A stretch of DNA of 61,626 nucleotides from an uncultured Eubacteriales bacterium (GCA_900319795.1 ONPU01000010.1:1-61626); one strand, 5' to 3'; positions 26,793-36,442 are shown, counted from the first letter of the stretch. Program-made: numbers and translations. The notes: generated by a model not told the origin, from the sequence alone.

Positions 26793-29258
26793 ATGATGAA
26801 GAAAAAATGGATTGCGCTTTTGACAGCTGCCGCGATGGCAGTAACCTGCGCGGCGCCGCATGCCGCCTGGGCGGAAGAGGTCGTGGATGTGCCGGAAGAA
26901 ACTCTGGGCGCGGAAGTCCCCGAAGAGGAGCCGGCTGCTGAAGAGGAAGCTGCCCCGGCAGAAGATACTGTCGAAGAAAATACGGAAGATACAGGAGAAG
27001 AGGAAGCCGCGGCGGATGAGGCTGTGGAAGAAAGCGGTGAAGCGGATCTTGTCATGGAAGAGGGCGACACCGAGGATCTCAGTGCCCTGACAGAGGATGA
27101 CGGTACCGCGACGGATGAAACCGGCGACACGGCAGCGGCAGATACGACAGGCACTGTGGCCACGGACGCGATCCTGATGACCGACGAGCAGATGGCCGCG
27201 GTCGAGTCCTATCTGGACCTGCGGAATATGGAGGCAGAGTGGACCTACTCCGCGGACAGCGATTCCTGGACCCTGACACCTGTGGTGGACGTGGTCTATC
27301 CGGAGCTTCCGGATTATCAGGGCGTATCCGTCTGCGTTCCGGGACCCTATGTCATCGGCCTGGATACGGACGGCGACGGCAGTGCCGACGTAGTGGAAGG
27401 AACAGCGGTCGGGAACCTGGTGATCGACTATGAAGCGAGCATCACGAGCACGAACGGACAGGTCTATACCGCGGGGACAGCCCCTGTGATCGTTAACACC
27501 GGTGCGGCCGGCTACAGTGAACAGGCCAACCAGAGCGCGGCATCGACCTGGGCAGCCGAAGGATATATCAACATGGCATGCGGCAACCGGGGCAAACAGA
27601 GCTCTTATACGGATAATTCCGGAAATACGGTCTTCACCGGCGACGCTCCCTCATGCCTCGTGGATCAGAAAAATGCCGTCCGTTTCGTCAAATACAACAT
27701 TCTCCTCGGCAACCTGCCCGGCAATATCAATTATTTTGTGTCCACGGGCGGATCCGGCGGCGGAGCCCATGCGGCGATGCTGGCGGCGACGTCGGACAGC
27801 AACCGGTTTTTCGACTATGAGGCGGAGGCCGGTGCGGTTGGCATTTACAAAATATCGGAAGACGGGTATGTGACTTCCGTGATCATCGACGGGGAGGAAA
27901 TCGGCCTTTCGGACGGAGTGTGGGGTACGATTGCCTACAGCCCGATCACTTCGCTCGCGGAAGCGGATATGGCGCAGGCCTTCGAATATACACTGGATCC
28001 GGAGCATGAGTTCAATACCGAATTCCAGAAGAAACTGGCGGCTGTTCTGTCCGATTCCTATATGGAATTTATCAATCTGAGGCAGCTTACGGTCAGTGAA
28101 GAGAAGCTGGGGTTTGACCTGGACGGGAACGGAAACAGCACGGATACAGTGCCGCTTACGATCGAATATGATGAGGAAAATGGCTACTCAGGCACCTACC
28201 TGGATCTCTACCTGGCTATTGCGAAAAAGAGCCTTTGTTCCTACCTGAACCGCCTGGATTACGCGAAAGACTGGACCTGGTTCGTCCAAAGCGGCGGCGC
28301 CATGAGCGATGAAGCAGTGGCGGCCATGACGTTGGAAGACAAGGCGGAGGCATTTATCCACGGCTGGTACGCGAAGGGCACCTCGGAAGGACGCGGCATG
28401 GGCCGCGGAGGAGATGGCATGGGCCCTGGCGGTGATGGCGCCGGCCCTGTAGAGGACGGAAATGGCCTTGGCGATATGATGCCGCCTGAGGGGAACGGAG
28501 GCCCCGGCGGAGACGGCATGGGACCGGATGGAGCGGAAGAAGAGGTAGGAACACCGGATGCGGGAACGACCCAGTCCGCAACAAGCAAGACCGACTCCGC
28601 GAATTACGCGGACTTTGATGAGATGCTGGCGGGATATCAGACGGATATCGAAGAGATCGAAGCCGGCGATCGTTTCGGAAACAGCATTGTGGATCTCTAT
28701 GATCCGGTGTCCTTTATTCCGGGCGATATGCCGGGAGCGCCGTCCTGGGTGAAGATCCTGATGGGGGCGTCTGAGGGAGACATTTCCATGTTCAATTCCC
28801 TCAATATGATGATCGAATGGCTGAACGCCGGTGTGGACTGTGAAGTCGAGTGGCAGTGGGACGGCGGACATGTGCCGTCCGAGATCCTGGGAGACTCTTT
28901 CGCGCTCTATGTCGACCAGATGTATGGGAAATATGTCGAAGGAGCCAAGGAGATCAAGAAGCCTGAGGCGGAGAAACAGACGAAAAACGGTTCGGCCGAA
29001 GAAGCGGCCGGAACGGACATCTCTTCCTGGGTAGAGTATGACGGCAGCATCGATAAGACCTCATTCTCGCTGGCTGACTTCGCTGCTTATCGCTCGAAGA
29101 GCGCGAACAAGGCCGTGCCGGGATTTGACGTAATGGACTACGGCCAGGAAGACTTCGTCTTCGGAAGCGCGACTTACGATGCCCGTCACTGGGACCGTTA
29201 TCTGCTTGACGCGATGACGGAACACGCGGATGAACTTAAGGAATTATTCAATGCCTGA
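26793..29258 (+). CDS. Secreted subtype B tannase-like alpha/beta hydrolase
   Basis: An 821-residue exported protein. The signal peptide (to about residue 25) is followed by an acidic Glu/Ala/Asp linker (about 28-125) and a hydrolase domain. The nucleophile elbow STGGSGGGAH places the catalytic Ser at about 321, and WQWDGGHVPSE places the likely His at about 693. The arrangement resembles bacterial tannases, which cleave galloyl esters, but the substrate is inferred. A Gly/Met/Pro-rich stretch (about 532-590, GMGPGGDG units) interrupts the hydrolase domain between the Ser and His parts. The start follows from AAAGGA 8 bases upstream; an in-frame ATG 9 bases earlier touches that site. Confidence 0.75.
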   Translation: MMKKKWIALLTAAAMAVTCAAPHAAWAEEVVDVPEETLGAEVPEEEPAAEEEAAPAEDTVEENTEDTGEEEAAADEAVEESGEADLVMEEGDTEDLSALTEDDGTATDETGDTAAADTTGTVATDAILMTDEQMAAVESYLDLRNMEAEWTYSADSDSWTLTPVVDVVYPELPDYQGVSVCVPGPYVIGLDTDGDGSADVVEGTAVGNLVIDYEASITSTNGQVYTAGTAPVIVNTGAAGYSEQANQSAASTWAAEGYINMACGNRGKQSSYTDNSGNTVFTGDAPSCLVDQKNAVRFVKYNILLGNLPGNINYFVSTGGSGGGAHAAMLAATSDSNRFFDYEAEAGAVGIYKISEDGYVTSVIIDGEEIGLSDGVWGTIAYSPITSLAEADMAQAFEYTLDPEHEFNTEFQKKLAAVLSDSYMEFINLRQLTVSEEKLGFDLDGNGNSTDTVPLTIEYDEENGYSGTYLDLYLAIAKKSLCSYLNRLDYAKDWTWFVQSGGAMSDEAVAAMTLEDKAEAFIHGWYAKGTSEGRGMGRGGDGMGPGGDGAGPVEDGNGLGDMMPPEGNGGPGGDGMGPDGAEEEVGTPDAGTTQSATSKTDSANYADFDEMLAGYQTDIEEIEAGDRFGNSIVDLYDPVSFIPGDMPGAPSWVKILMGASEGDISMFNSLNMMIEWLNAGVDCEVEWQWDGGHVPSEILGDSFALYVDQMYGKYVEGAKEIKKPEAEKQTKNGSAEEAAGTDISSWVEYDGSIDKTSFSLADFAAYRSKSANKAVPGFDVMDYGQEDFVFGSATYDARHWDRYLLDAMTEHADELKELFNA

Positions 29259-29285
29259 CGCCCTTGGCGATTGGAGGTGGATCGG

Positions 29286-31868
29286 ATGTACGAGTGTTCG
29301 AACTGCGGCGGGGAGCTGCGCTATAATATAAAGCAAAAGAAACTCAAGTGTACACATTGCGATCAATTCTTCGATCCGGAAGAATTTGAGAAGGATCTGG
29401 AGGTAAAGGAGCAGGATCTTCAGGACATGAAGCTCCTTACCTGCCCGGTCTGCGGAGGGGAAGTCACCTCCGCGAATCTGTCCGCGATGACCAAGTGCCG
29501 GTACTGCGGCAGTACGGTGGTGATGCAGGTGAAGAACGGCAGCATGAAGCGGCCGGACCGGATCCTGCCCTTTGAAGTGACGAAGGAACGGTGTATCAAC
29601 GCCTTTAAGGAGAAGGCCAAAGCGGCCGTGTTCGCTCCCGGGGCGCTTCAGAATGAGGAGTTCCTTCAGGATTTCCAGGGCATTTACATGCCCTTCCACT
29701 GCATTCATACGGAAATGAAAAACGTCCTTCACCTGAAGGGCGAGAAGACGTCGCGCCAGGGAAAGGACGACGTGATCCGGACCTTCAATCTCGACTGCAC
29801 GCTGGACGATCCGAAACAGGATATTTATCTCGACGCGTCGTCCTCTTTCAGGGACAGTGTGAGCAGGGAGATTATGCCGTATCATTTCCAAAATGAGAGA
29901 AAATTTTCGCCTGCGTATATGCTCGGCTTCTACGCCGACCAGCCGGACGTTCCTGCCGGGGTTTACGATGAGGACGCGAAAGAACTGGTTTCCGAGGCGG
30001 TCTTTCTCGATGTGGCCAAGCACAGTAAGAAGGTCAAGGGATATGACCCGGATATTCCGAAGATTCCGGAAGACATTGCCGCGCAGTGCGGCACGCGGGT
30101 GACAGGCTCCGCGCTCAGCATGCTGCCGGTCTGGTTCCTCACCTGGCGGCACCGGAACCGTGTGTCCTACGCGGTCGTGAACGGGCAGACCGGTGAGGTC
30201 GCGGCTGAGTTTCCGATTGACTATGTGAAATTTTTCGTCACGGCGGCTGTTGCGGCGGTTGTTTCCATGGTGCTGCTGCATTTCTTCGCGGCGATGACCG
30301 CGCCGGCCGCCCTCACTTGGATTCTGGTTCTTTCAACAGCCATTCTTTTCGGAAGCTGGCACCAGATCCGGAGGCTTGTGATCCACAGTGAATACCTGGA
30401 TGACCGCGGACACTTCGGGAGAGGCGGCCCGGATACGCAAGGACGGCGTTTTGTGAAGCAGAGCCGGACCGTCGAAGGGTCGAAAGGTCTGATCGACAAG
30501 GCGATCGATATCCTGTTCTCTGTAGCGCTTGACTGGATTGTATTCCTTTTTGTGCTTGCGTTCGCGTTTCTGGACAGCGATATTTTTTCTTCCGTGTTCC
30601 GCCTGTTTCCGGACAAACGGGCTCTGCTCCTCATGATCGCGACAGCGATGATCATCTATGTGATGGCCAGAAGCATCATGTTCCTCGTCGATGTGAACCG
30701 CGTCGAGGATCTGTTCGCGATTGCGGGCCCCTTAGCGGGATGCATCCTGTCGATCACCGTGCTTGCCCTCCGTCCGGCGGAAGACTGGGCCTACTACTCG
30801 GCGGCCATAGTCGCTACGGGACTCTGCCTGTTCGGAATGCTGCTGATGATTTTCCGCTACAACCTTCTGGTCACGAACCCCGTGCCGCACCTCTTTGAGC
30901 GGCAGAGGGAGGAAATGGCCGCGGCAGGAGACGTCCGGGCAAATTTCAACGAAAAGGGCGTCAGCATTGCTCTTGAAAATGAAAAACGACTTCGCCGCCG
31001 CAAGGTTCTGCGCTGGGCGTATCTGGTGGCATTTTTTGCGCTGATTGCGCTTGCTGTCGGCGTGGCCATGAAGGCGATGGACAATTACAACTCCAGAAAG
31101 GCCGCTCAGGCGGAAGCCTACAAAGTGTCGGAAATGGAGAGCACGTCCGAAGTGGACGGGGTGCCTCTTTACACCAATCCGTCGACCGGATATCACGCGT
31201 ATATCCAGGATTATGAGAGCCTTTTAAGTGATGAAGAGCGGGAAAAGCTGGTGAACGATATGGCACCTGTGACGGCGTTCGGGCATGTGGCATTTGTGTC
31301 AGCCAAGGTCCGTGCCGGGGATACAGCCGGGTACGCGGAGGAATATTTCCTGAATCTGTTTGGCCCGACCGACGGGACGCTGTTCCTCATTGACATGTAC
31401 AACCGCCAGATCTACATTTACAGCGGGCAGAGCGTCTATAAGGTTATTACGAAATCCAAGGCCAACAGCATTACGGACAATGTCTATAAATATGCGTCGA
31501 AGGAAGATTACTACACCTGCGCGGCGGAAGTCTTCCGGCAGATGTCGACCCTCCTTCTCGGAGGAACGATCGCGGAACCGATGAAGCGGATCTGTGACAT
31601 CCTGGTCGGGATACTTCTGGGTCTTGGCATTGCTTATCTGCTGGTTCTGTTCTTTACGGACAGTCAGTCTTTGAGCGCTGCCGATATTGCCGGAGTCGCG
31701 GCGGCTTCGGTTGCGGTTGCCTCGGTACACCGGGTTGTGACGAGTGAGAAGCGCCGGCGCCATGTGAGCAGCAGCGGCGGAGGCAGCGGCGGCGGTGGAG
31801 GAGGTTTCTCCGGCGGCGGTGGCGGCGGAGGAGGCTTTTCCGGCGGCGGCGGTGGCCACGGTTTCTGA
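29286..31868 (+). CDS. Zinc-ribbon membrane protein with TPM domain
   Basis: An 860-residue protein starting MYECSNCGG, with two N-terminal zinc ribbons (CSNCGG...CTHC and CPVCGG...CRYCG). Several TM segments lie at about 320-370, 415-535 and 575-595. A TPM (Psb32/TLP18.3-like) domain follows at about 620-740, then a TM segment and a Gly-rich tail of SGGGGG type ending GGHGF. TPM proteins act in membrane protein repair or quality control; the role here is unknown. GGAGGTG upstream fixes this start rather than a TTG 15 bases earlier. It follows the tannase-like gene by 27 bases. Confidence 0.75.
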   Translation: MYECSNCGGELRYNIKQKKLKCTHCDQFFDPEEFEKDLEVKEQDLQDMKLLTCPVCGGEVTSANLSAMTKCRYCGSTVVMQVKNGSMKRPDRILPFEVTKERCINAFKEKAKAAVFAPGALQNEEFLQDFQGIYMPFHCIHTEMKNVLHLKGEKTSRQGKDDVIRTFNLDCTLDDPKQDIYLDASSSFRDSVSREIMPYHFQNERKFSPAYMLGFYADQPDVPAGVYDEDAKELVSEAVFLDVAKHSKKVKGYDPDIPKIPEDIAAQCGTRVTGSALSMLPVWFLTWRHRNRVSYAVVNGQTGEVAAEFPIDYVKFFVTAAVAAVVSMVLLHFFAAMTAPAALTWILVLSTAILFGSWHQIRRLVIHSEYLDDRGHFGRGGPDTQGRRFVKQSRTVEGSKGLIDKAIDILFSVALDWIVFLFVLAFAFLDSDIFSSVFRLFPDKRALLLMIATAMIIYVMARSIMFLVDVNRVEDLFAIAGPLAGCILSITVLALRPAEDWAYYSAAIVATGLCLFGMLLMIFRYNLLVTNPVPHLFERQREEMAAAGDVRANFNEKGVSIALENEKRLRRRKVLRWAYLVAFFALIALAVGVAMKAMDNYNSRKAAQAEAYKVSEMESTSEVDGVPLYTNPSTGYHAYIQDYESLLSDEEREKLVNDMAPVTAFGHVAFVSAKVRAGDTAGYAEEYFLNLFGPTDGTLFLIDMYNRQIYIYSGQSVYKVITKSKANSITDNVYKYASKEDYYTCAAEVFRQMSTLLLGGTIAEPMKRICDILVGILLGLGIAYLLVLFFTDSQSLSAADIAGVAAASVAVASVHRVVTSEKRRRHVSSSGGGSGGGGGGFSGGGGGGGGFSGGGGGHGF

Positions 31869-31923
31869 TGTCTGGGAGAGGACATTTGCAAGCATATTAA
31901 AAAGGAGCAAAGGCGGCATCCGG

Positions 31924-32952
31924 TCACAGCAGATCCGCGATTTCAAGGACCATACGTTCCGTCTTTTCCCAGCCGAGACAGGGATCGGTGATGGACTGGC
32001 CGTAAGCCGCATGTCCCGGAGGACAGCTTCCGTCCTCCAGATAGGATTCGACCATCAGCCCCTTTACGAGGGAGCGGATCTCAGGAGACAGTCTCATGCT
32101 GTGCAGAACCTCCTTGGCGATACGCGGCTGCTGGTCGAATTTTTTATTGGAGTTCGCGTGGTTGGTGTCGATGATCATCGAGGGATTCAAAAGCCCGGAC
32201 TTTTCGTACAGTTCATGGACGAAGATCAGGTCCTCATAGTGATAGTTCGGCGCCGAACTTCCCTGCTTATGGGAATATCCTCTCAGGATGGCATGCGCGA
32301 GCGGGTTCCCCGTGCTCTTTACTTCCCAGCCTGAAAAGACAAATGTGTGCGGATTCTGGGCGGCTTTGATGGCATTCATCATCACGGAAAGGATCCCGCC
32401 GGTGGGATTTTTCATTCCCACGGGAATATCCAGGCCGCTTGAGACAAGCCTGTGTGTCTGGTTTTCCACAGACCGCGCGCCTACGGCGACATAGGAGAGG
32501 ACGTCTGAAAGATACGGATAGTTGACGGGATACAGCATCTCGTCGGCTGAGGAAAATCCGGTTTCCTCGAGGGCCCTTAAGTGCACTTTTCTTATGGAAA
32601 TGATCCCTTTCAGCATATCCGGCGCGCTGTCCGGATCCGGCTGGTGCAGCATTCCCTTGTATCCTTCACCCGTCGTCCTCGGTTTATTGGTATAGATTCT
32701 CGGAATCATGAGGATTTTGTCCGCCACTTTTTCCTGCAGATTCCTAAGCCTCGAGATATACTCGAGCACCGCGTCTTCCCTGTCGGCGGAGCAGGGGCCG
32801 ATGATCAAAAGGAATTTGTCGGATTCGCCGCGAAAGATGGCTCTGACGGCATTGTCATTTTCCGCTTTTACGGCTGCGGACTGCGCTGACAGCGGATACA
32901 TTTCCTTCACGATCCGCGCAGGGGGCAGTTCTCTCTTAAATAACATACTCAT
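31924..32952 (-). CDS. aroF: 3-deoxy-7-phosphoheptulonate synthase (DAHP synthase, class I)
   Basis: A 342-residue enzyme for the first step of aromatic amino acid synthesis, condensing phosphoenolpyruvate with erythrose-4-phosphate. Family motifs are visible: IGPCSADRED, PRIYTNKPRTT, GMKNPTGG, and IIDTNHANSNKKFDQQPRI with metal-binding His and Asp. Length fits the AroF/G/H class. It lies 15 bases after pheA on the same strand, so the two are an operon for phenylalanine synthesis. GGGGGAG precedes the ATG. The paralogue letter is not certain. Confidence 0.93.
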   Translation of the reverse strand: MSMLFKRELPPARIVKEMYPLSAQSAAVKAENDNAVRAIFRGESDKFLLIIGPCSADREDAVLEYISRLRNLQEKVADKILMIPRIYTNKPRTTGEGYKGMLHQPDPDSAPDMLKGIISIRKVHLRALEETGFSSADEMLYPVNYPYLSDVLSYVAVGARSVENQTHRLVSSGLDIPVGMKNPTGGILSVMMNAIKAAQNPHTFVFSGWEVKSTGNPLAHAILRGYSHKQGSSAPNYHYEDLIFVHELYEKSGLLNPSMIIDTNHANSNKKFDQQPRIAKEVLHSMRLSPEIRSLVKGLMVESYLEDGSCPPGHAAYGQSITDPCLGWEKTERMVLEIADLL

Positions 32953-32967
32953 TTTCTTACTCCCCCA

Positions 32968-34065
32968 TCATACGGGTTCTTCGCGGAATGTTCCGACCAG
33001 CTTCAGATCCGCGCAGAGCGCTGAAAGTTCCTGCAGCATTTCCCTGCCGTTCTGGGTGTGGATGTCTCCTTCGGCTTCCAGATAAAAATAGTATCTCCAG
33101 GCCAGATCTTTCAGCGGACGGCTCTTCAGATTTCTCATGTTGTATCCGTGCGCGCCGATGATATTCAAGGTGAGGGCCAGGGCGCCCGCTTCATTTTTCA
33201 CAGTAAATACCAGAATGAAGTTTTCATGGTCGTTTCTGCCGGCAGTTACCGGAGTATTGAGATTCCGGGAGAAGACGGCGAACCTGGTCGTATTCGTGCC
33301 GGCATTCTGAATATCGGAATCAAGGATTTCAAGTCCGAAAAGCTCTGCCGTTTCCTCGGAAGCGATCGCGGCAACCGTCGGATCCCCTTTCTCGAGAACT
33401 CTTTCGGCCGCTGCAGAGGTATTCGCCGCGGTTTCGGTGATGAGATGCCGCTTGGACAGATAGCGGCTGCACTGACCGATTGCCTGGGAATGACTGATAA
33501 CAGTTTTGATATCCTCAAGCCTCGTGCCTTTGATACCCATCAGCCTGTGCCGGATCGGAAGGTCATAAATCTGGGTGATATTGAGGGAGCCCTGATAGAG
33601 GAGATCCATCACGGCACCGACTTCGCCGGCGATGCTGTTCTCAATCGGAAGGACGGCACAGTCGTTTTCACCTTTTTCCACACTGCGATAAGCTTCCCTG
33701 AAATCCGGATTGGATATGAGACGTGAGCTCGGAAACAGTTTTTTGGCAGCCAGATAGGCGTAGGCTCCTTCCACGCCGCCGTAGGCCACTTTCATGCCGG
33801 AGATCAGGGTCTCCTGATAGGCGCTGGCGATGTCCATCACGGACTGCTGGAAGAGGACGTAATAGGAACGCAGCTCCTCGTCCCCGATCAGCTCTTTCTG
33901 GCGCTGGATTTTTTCGGCCTCGACCTTGCGGTCACGGACAGAAAGACCATGTGCTTCTTTATATGCCGCAACCTTCCTGGCGGCCTTCATGCGTTTCTCG
34001 AAAAGTGCCGCCATCTGGGCATCGATTTCGGTAATTTCCTCCCGGATTGTTTTCAGATCGCTCAT
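32968..34065 (-). CDS. pheA: Bifunctional chorismate mutase / prephenate dehydratase
   Basis: A 365-residue P-protein. Residues 1 to about 85 are a helical AroQ chorismate mutase domain (EITEIDAQMAALFEKRM). About 90-270 is prephenate dehydratase (VEGAYAY, PIENSIAGEVGAV, and NTTRFAVF with the conserved Thr-Arg-Phe). About 280-360 is an ACT domain (LVFTVKNEAGALALTL) that should bind phenylalanine for feedback. AAAGGAG sets the ATG; the TTG one codon earlier is less likely. It is the first gene of the operon with DAHP synthase. Confidence 0.95.
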   Translation of the reverse strand: MSDLKTIREEITEIDAQMAALFEKRMKAARKVAAYKEAHGLSVRDRKVEAEKIQRQKELIGDEELRSYYVLFQQSVMDIASAYQETLISGMKVAYGGVEGAYAYLAAKKLFPSSRLISNPDFREAYRSVEKGENDCAVLPIENSIAGEVGAVMDLLYQGSLNITQIYDLPIRHRLMGIKGTRLEDIKTVISHSQAIGQCSRYLSKRHLITETAANTSAAAERVLEKGDPTVAAIASEETAELFGLEILDSDIQNAGTNTTRFAVFSRNLNTPVTAGRNDHENFILVFTVKNEAGALALTLNIIGAHGYNMRNLKSRPLKDLAWRYYFYLEAEGDIHTQNGREMLQELSALCADLKLVGTFREEPV

Positions 34066-34158
34066 CAATTTCTCCTTTTATCCTTCCGGTAAAGTTTTTT
34101 ATTTTTGGATAAAATAGCATTTGATGATTTTACTGTCAAGAAAAGAAAATGACACATT

Positions 34159-34187
34159 TTGATCATAATTTATTTGTATGGTATAAT
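34159..34187 (+). promoter_or_regulatory. Sigma-A promoter for the Bax-inhibitor-1 gene
   Basis: TTGATC and a perfect TATAAT with a 17-base spacer, about 45 bases before the ATG. Confidence 0.75.
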
Positions 34188-34233
34188 CTGTCGAAAAAAA
34201 GACAACGATTATTGATAAAAAGGGGGAATTATT

Positions 34234-35010
34234 ATGGCTGAAGATCTTTGGAATCAGAATCATGATGAGACCTATGACACTTATGCGGCCGAGCCGGCGA
34301 GACGGTCAGGGATGATGGCCGGATTCAACGCCGATATGGCGGCCGAGTCGCTGAGCACTTATATCGCGAAGACATTTTTATGGATGTTCGCCGGACTTCT
34401 CGTGACCTTTCTCGTGGCATACGGGATGGCGGTAAGCGGTGTTGCCTACAGCATGCTCGCGGGTGCGGGCAGAGCAGTGCTCCTTGTGGTGACCGTTGCC
34501 GAATTCGCGGTCGTGATCGCGATGTCGGCAGGAATCAACAAGATGGCGCCGGCTGTCGCGGCATTTTGCTTCCTTCTCTACGCGGCGCTGACGGGTGTGA
34601 CATTTTCCATCTATTTTCTCGCGTTTGACCTGAGCGTTCTCGTTTACGCGTTTGGCGCGACGGCGCTGTTTTTCGGCGGGATGGCAGCGGCGAGTCTCAT
34701 TTTCAAGATGGAACTGGACAGCATCCGCCCGTACCTGTTCGGAGGGCTGATCCTCCTCATCGTGTTCGGGATCCTGTCGATTTTCCTGAACCTGGGCGTG
34801 TTCAATACGCTGATCTGCTACGCGGGCATCGCGCTGTTCCTGGGCTATACGGCTTACGACGTATCCAAGGTCCGCGAGAATTATTACTTTTACGCGGGGC
34901 AGGGCGAGCTGCTGAAGAAGGCGTCGATTTTCTCCGCGCTGCAGCTGTATCTCGATTTCATCAACCTGTTCCTCTACATCTTGAGGATTCTCGGCAACCG
35001 AAAAGATTGA
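34234..35010 (+). CDS. Bax inhibitor-1 / YccA family membrane protein
   Basis: A 258-residue protein. A ~45-residue soluble N-terminus precedes about seven TM helices. Segments such as AALTGVTFSIYFLAF and the C-terminal ALQLYLDFINLFLYILRILG identify the BI-1 family. Some bacterial members conduct Ca2+ in a pH-sensitive way; the physiological role is unclear. RBS AAGGGGG. The downstream gap carries three REP-B repeats. Confidence 0.9.
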   Translation: MAEDLWNQNHDETYDTYAAEPARRSGMMAGFNADMAAESLSTYIAKTFLWMFAGLLVTFLVAYGMAVSGVAYSMLAGAGRAVLLVVTVAEFAVVIAMSAGINKMAPAVAAFCFLLYAALTGVTFSIYFLAFDLSVLVYAFGATALFFGGMAAASLIFKMELDSIRPYLFGGLILLIVFGILSIFLNLGVFNTLICYAGIALFLGYTAYDVSKVRENYYFYAGQGELLKKASIFSALQLYLDFINLFLYILRILGNRKD

Positions 35011-35014
35011 AACC

Positions 35015-35105
35015 AGACACCGGGGACAGTCCCCACTGTCTTATAAGACACCGGGGACAGTCCCCACTGTCTTATAAGACACCGGGGACAGTCCCCGGTG
35101 TCTTA
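35015..35105. repeat. Three tandem REP-B palindromic units
   Basis: Units at 35015-35045 and 35046-35076 are identical 31-mers (AGACACCGGGGACAG core, then TCCCCACTGTCTTATA). A third at 35077-35105 ends CCCCGGTGTCTTA, which makes it a near-perfect palindrome. They lie between the BI-1 gene and the promoter of the antiporter operon. GGGGACAGTCCCC-type repeats of this kind are known from REP elements in other bacteria. Confidence 0.85.
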
Positions 35106-35133
35106 TTGACTTTGGCCCGCGCAAGAGTATAAT
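35106..35133 (+). promoter_or_regulatory. Sigma-A promoter for the antiporter operon
   Basis: TTGACT and TATAAT with a 16-base spacer. The -35 begins directly after the third REP-B unit. Confidence 0.75.
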
Positions 35134-35181
35134 ACTGGTGGTTGTGAATTATTTTTGAATTTGAGCGGGGCGGGGATCTCA

Positions 35182-35634
35182 ATGCCGGTTCTTTTTTTTG
35201 TACTTTGGATTATATTGAATGGAAGAATGACTCTTGAGCTGGTGGTGCTTGGCATCGTGATCAGCGCGGGAGTGACGTTTCTTGCTTACAGGATGGCGGG
35301 ATATATTCCGGAAAATGATTTGCGCATGATCCGGAATTTCCCGCTTTTTGTCGTGTACGCCCTGAATCTTCTGCTGGAAATCGTGAAGTCCGCGGCCACT
35401 GTGCTTGGGACGATTTACCGGGCGGATGAGCCGGAGCCGGTGTTCATCGAATTCCATTCGGGCCTTCGGGGCACTTTGGCAAATGTGATTCTGGCGAACT
35501 CCATCACACTGACGCCGGGGACGATCACCGTGTTCCAGGAGGGCGATCATTTCCTCATTCACTGCCTGCATCCGGAGTACGCGGAAGGCATAGAAGATTC
35601 TTCGTTTATCCGTCTGCTTCGCAAAATGAAATAA
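35182..35634 (+). CDS. mrpE: Mrp-type antiporter subunit E
   Basis: A 150-residue membrane protein with an N-terminal hydrophobic pair and the MnhE pattern (FFVLWIILNGRMTLE, later NVILANSITLTPGTITV). First gene of the antiporter operon. I start at the ATG with GCGGGG upstream; a TTG 9 codons earlier is possible but less likely. Confidence 0.88.
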   Translation: MPVLFFVLWIILNGRMTLELVVLGIVISAGVTFLAYRMAGYIPENDLRMIRNFPLFVVYALNLLLEIVKSAATVLGTIYRADEPEPVFIEFHSGLRGTLANVILANSITLTPGTITVFQEGDHFLIHCLHPEYAEGIEDSSFIRLLRKMK

Positions 35635-35655
35635 GAAAGGTTCGAGGTACTTTAA

Positions 35656-36081
35656 GTGTCAGTCTCACAAGCTTATCACATATTGTTTACCGCCGGCCTT
35701 GTCTGGTTCGCGATTTTGATCGCGGTGATGCTGATCAAGGCCATCATCGGTCCCGGCGTAACGGACCGGATCCTCGCGATCAATATGATCGGGACCATGG
35801 TCATCTGCTGCATCCTGATTCTTTCGGTTCTTCTTGACGAAAACTATCTGACGGATGTGGCCCTGATCTACGCGATGATTTCCTATATCGCGGTGCTGAT
35901 TCTGGCGACGGTCTATATTCCCGCGAATCCGAAGCGGAAGCGCTTTGGCGAGGATGTGAAACGGGAAGTGGAAGAGGGACGCCGCTACGTGAAAGAGCAG
36001 CGGGCGGAGATCCGCCGGAAAATGGAAGAAGAAGGATTTAAGGGCAGCACCCCTATCGATATGGACGGAAAGGAGTTATAA
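35656..36081 (+). CDS. mrpF: Mrp-type antiporter subunit F
   Basis: A 141-residue protein with a GTG start. Three TM helices occupy about residues 1-90, with the MnhF pattern IIGPGVTDRILAINMIGT. A charged C-terminal tail of about 45 residues (KREVEEGRRYVKEQ) is longer than usual. It starts 22 bases after mrpE; mrpG follows after one base. Confidence 0.9.
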   Translation: MSVSQAYHILFTAGLVWFAILIAVMLIKAIIGPGVTDRILAINMIGTMVICCILILSVLLDENYLTDVALIYAMISYIAVLILATVYIPANPKRKRFGEDVKREVEEGRRYVKEQRAEIRRKMEEEGFKGSTPIDMDGKEL

Positions 36082-36082
36082 G

Positions 36083-36442
36083 ATGCTGGAGTGGATTCTG
36101 TTCGCAGTCTGCGCCCTGCTTCTTTTTGCCGCGATGGTCTCCTTTACCGGCGCGGTGATCGGCGCAATCCGTTTCGGCTTTGTCATGAACAGCATGCACG
36201 CGGCCGGAATCGGTGATACATTTGGTATTTTATGTCTGGTTCTCTGCCTGATCCTTTCGATCGGACCGGGCCTCAATATGATGAAACTTCTCGTCATTCT
36301 GGTCTTTTTGTGGTTCAATTCTCCGGTGTCGACGCATTTTCTGATTCAGGTGGAATATTTTACAAATAAGGAACTGTATCGCTTTTCGGACCGCATCGCC
36401 GGGTCGAAGACAAATGAGACAGCTTCCGGGGAGGAAAAATGA
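36083..36442 (+). CDS. mrpG: Mrp-type antiporter subunit G
   Basis: A 119-residue protein with three TM helices and the MnhG pattern around SMHAAGIGDTFG. Its stop overlaps the next ATG (ATGA), so translation is coupled. Confidence 0.9.
   Translation: MLEWILFAVCALLLFAAMVSFTGAVIGAIRFGFVMNSMHAAGIGDTFGILCLVLCLILSIGPGLNMMKLLVILVFLWFNSPVSTHFLIQVEYFTNKELYRFSDRIAGSKTNETASGEEK

Noticed and set aside
29244-30281. 345-codon frame opposite the zinc-ribbon/TPM gene
   Set aside because: Overlaps a gene with clear zinc ribbons and a TPM domain; no evidence of its own.
35015-35105. CRISPR array
   Set aside because: The three repeats are directly adjacent palindromes without unique spacers and no cas genes are present; they fit REP elements.
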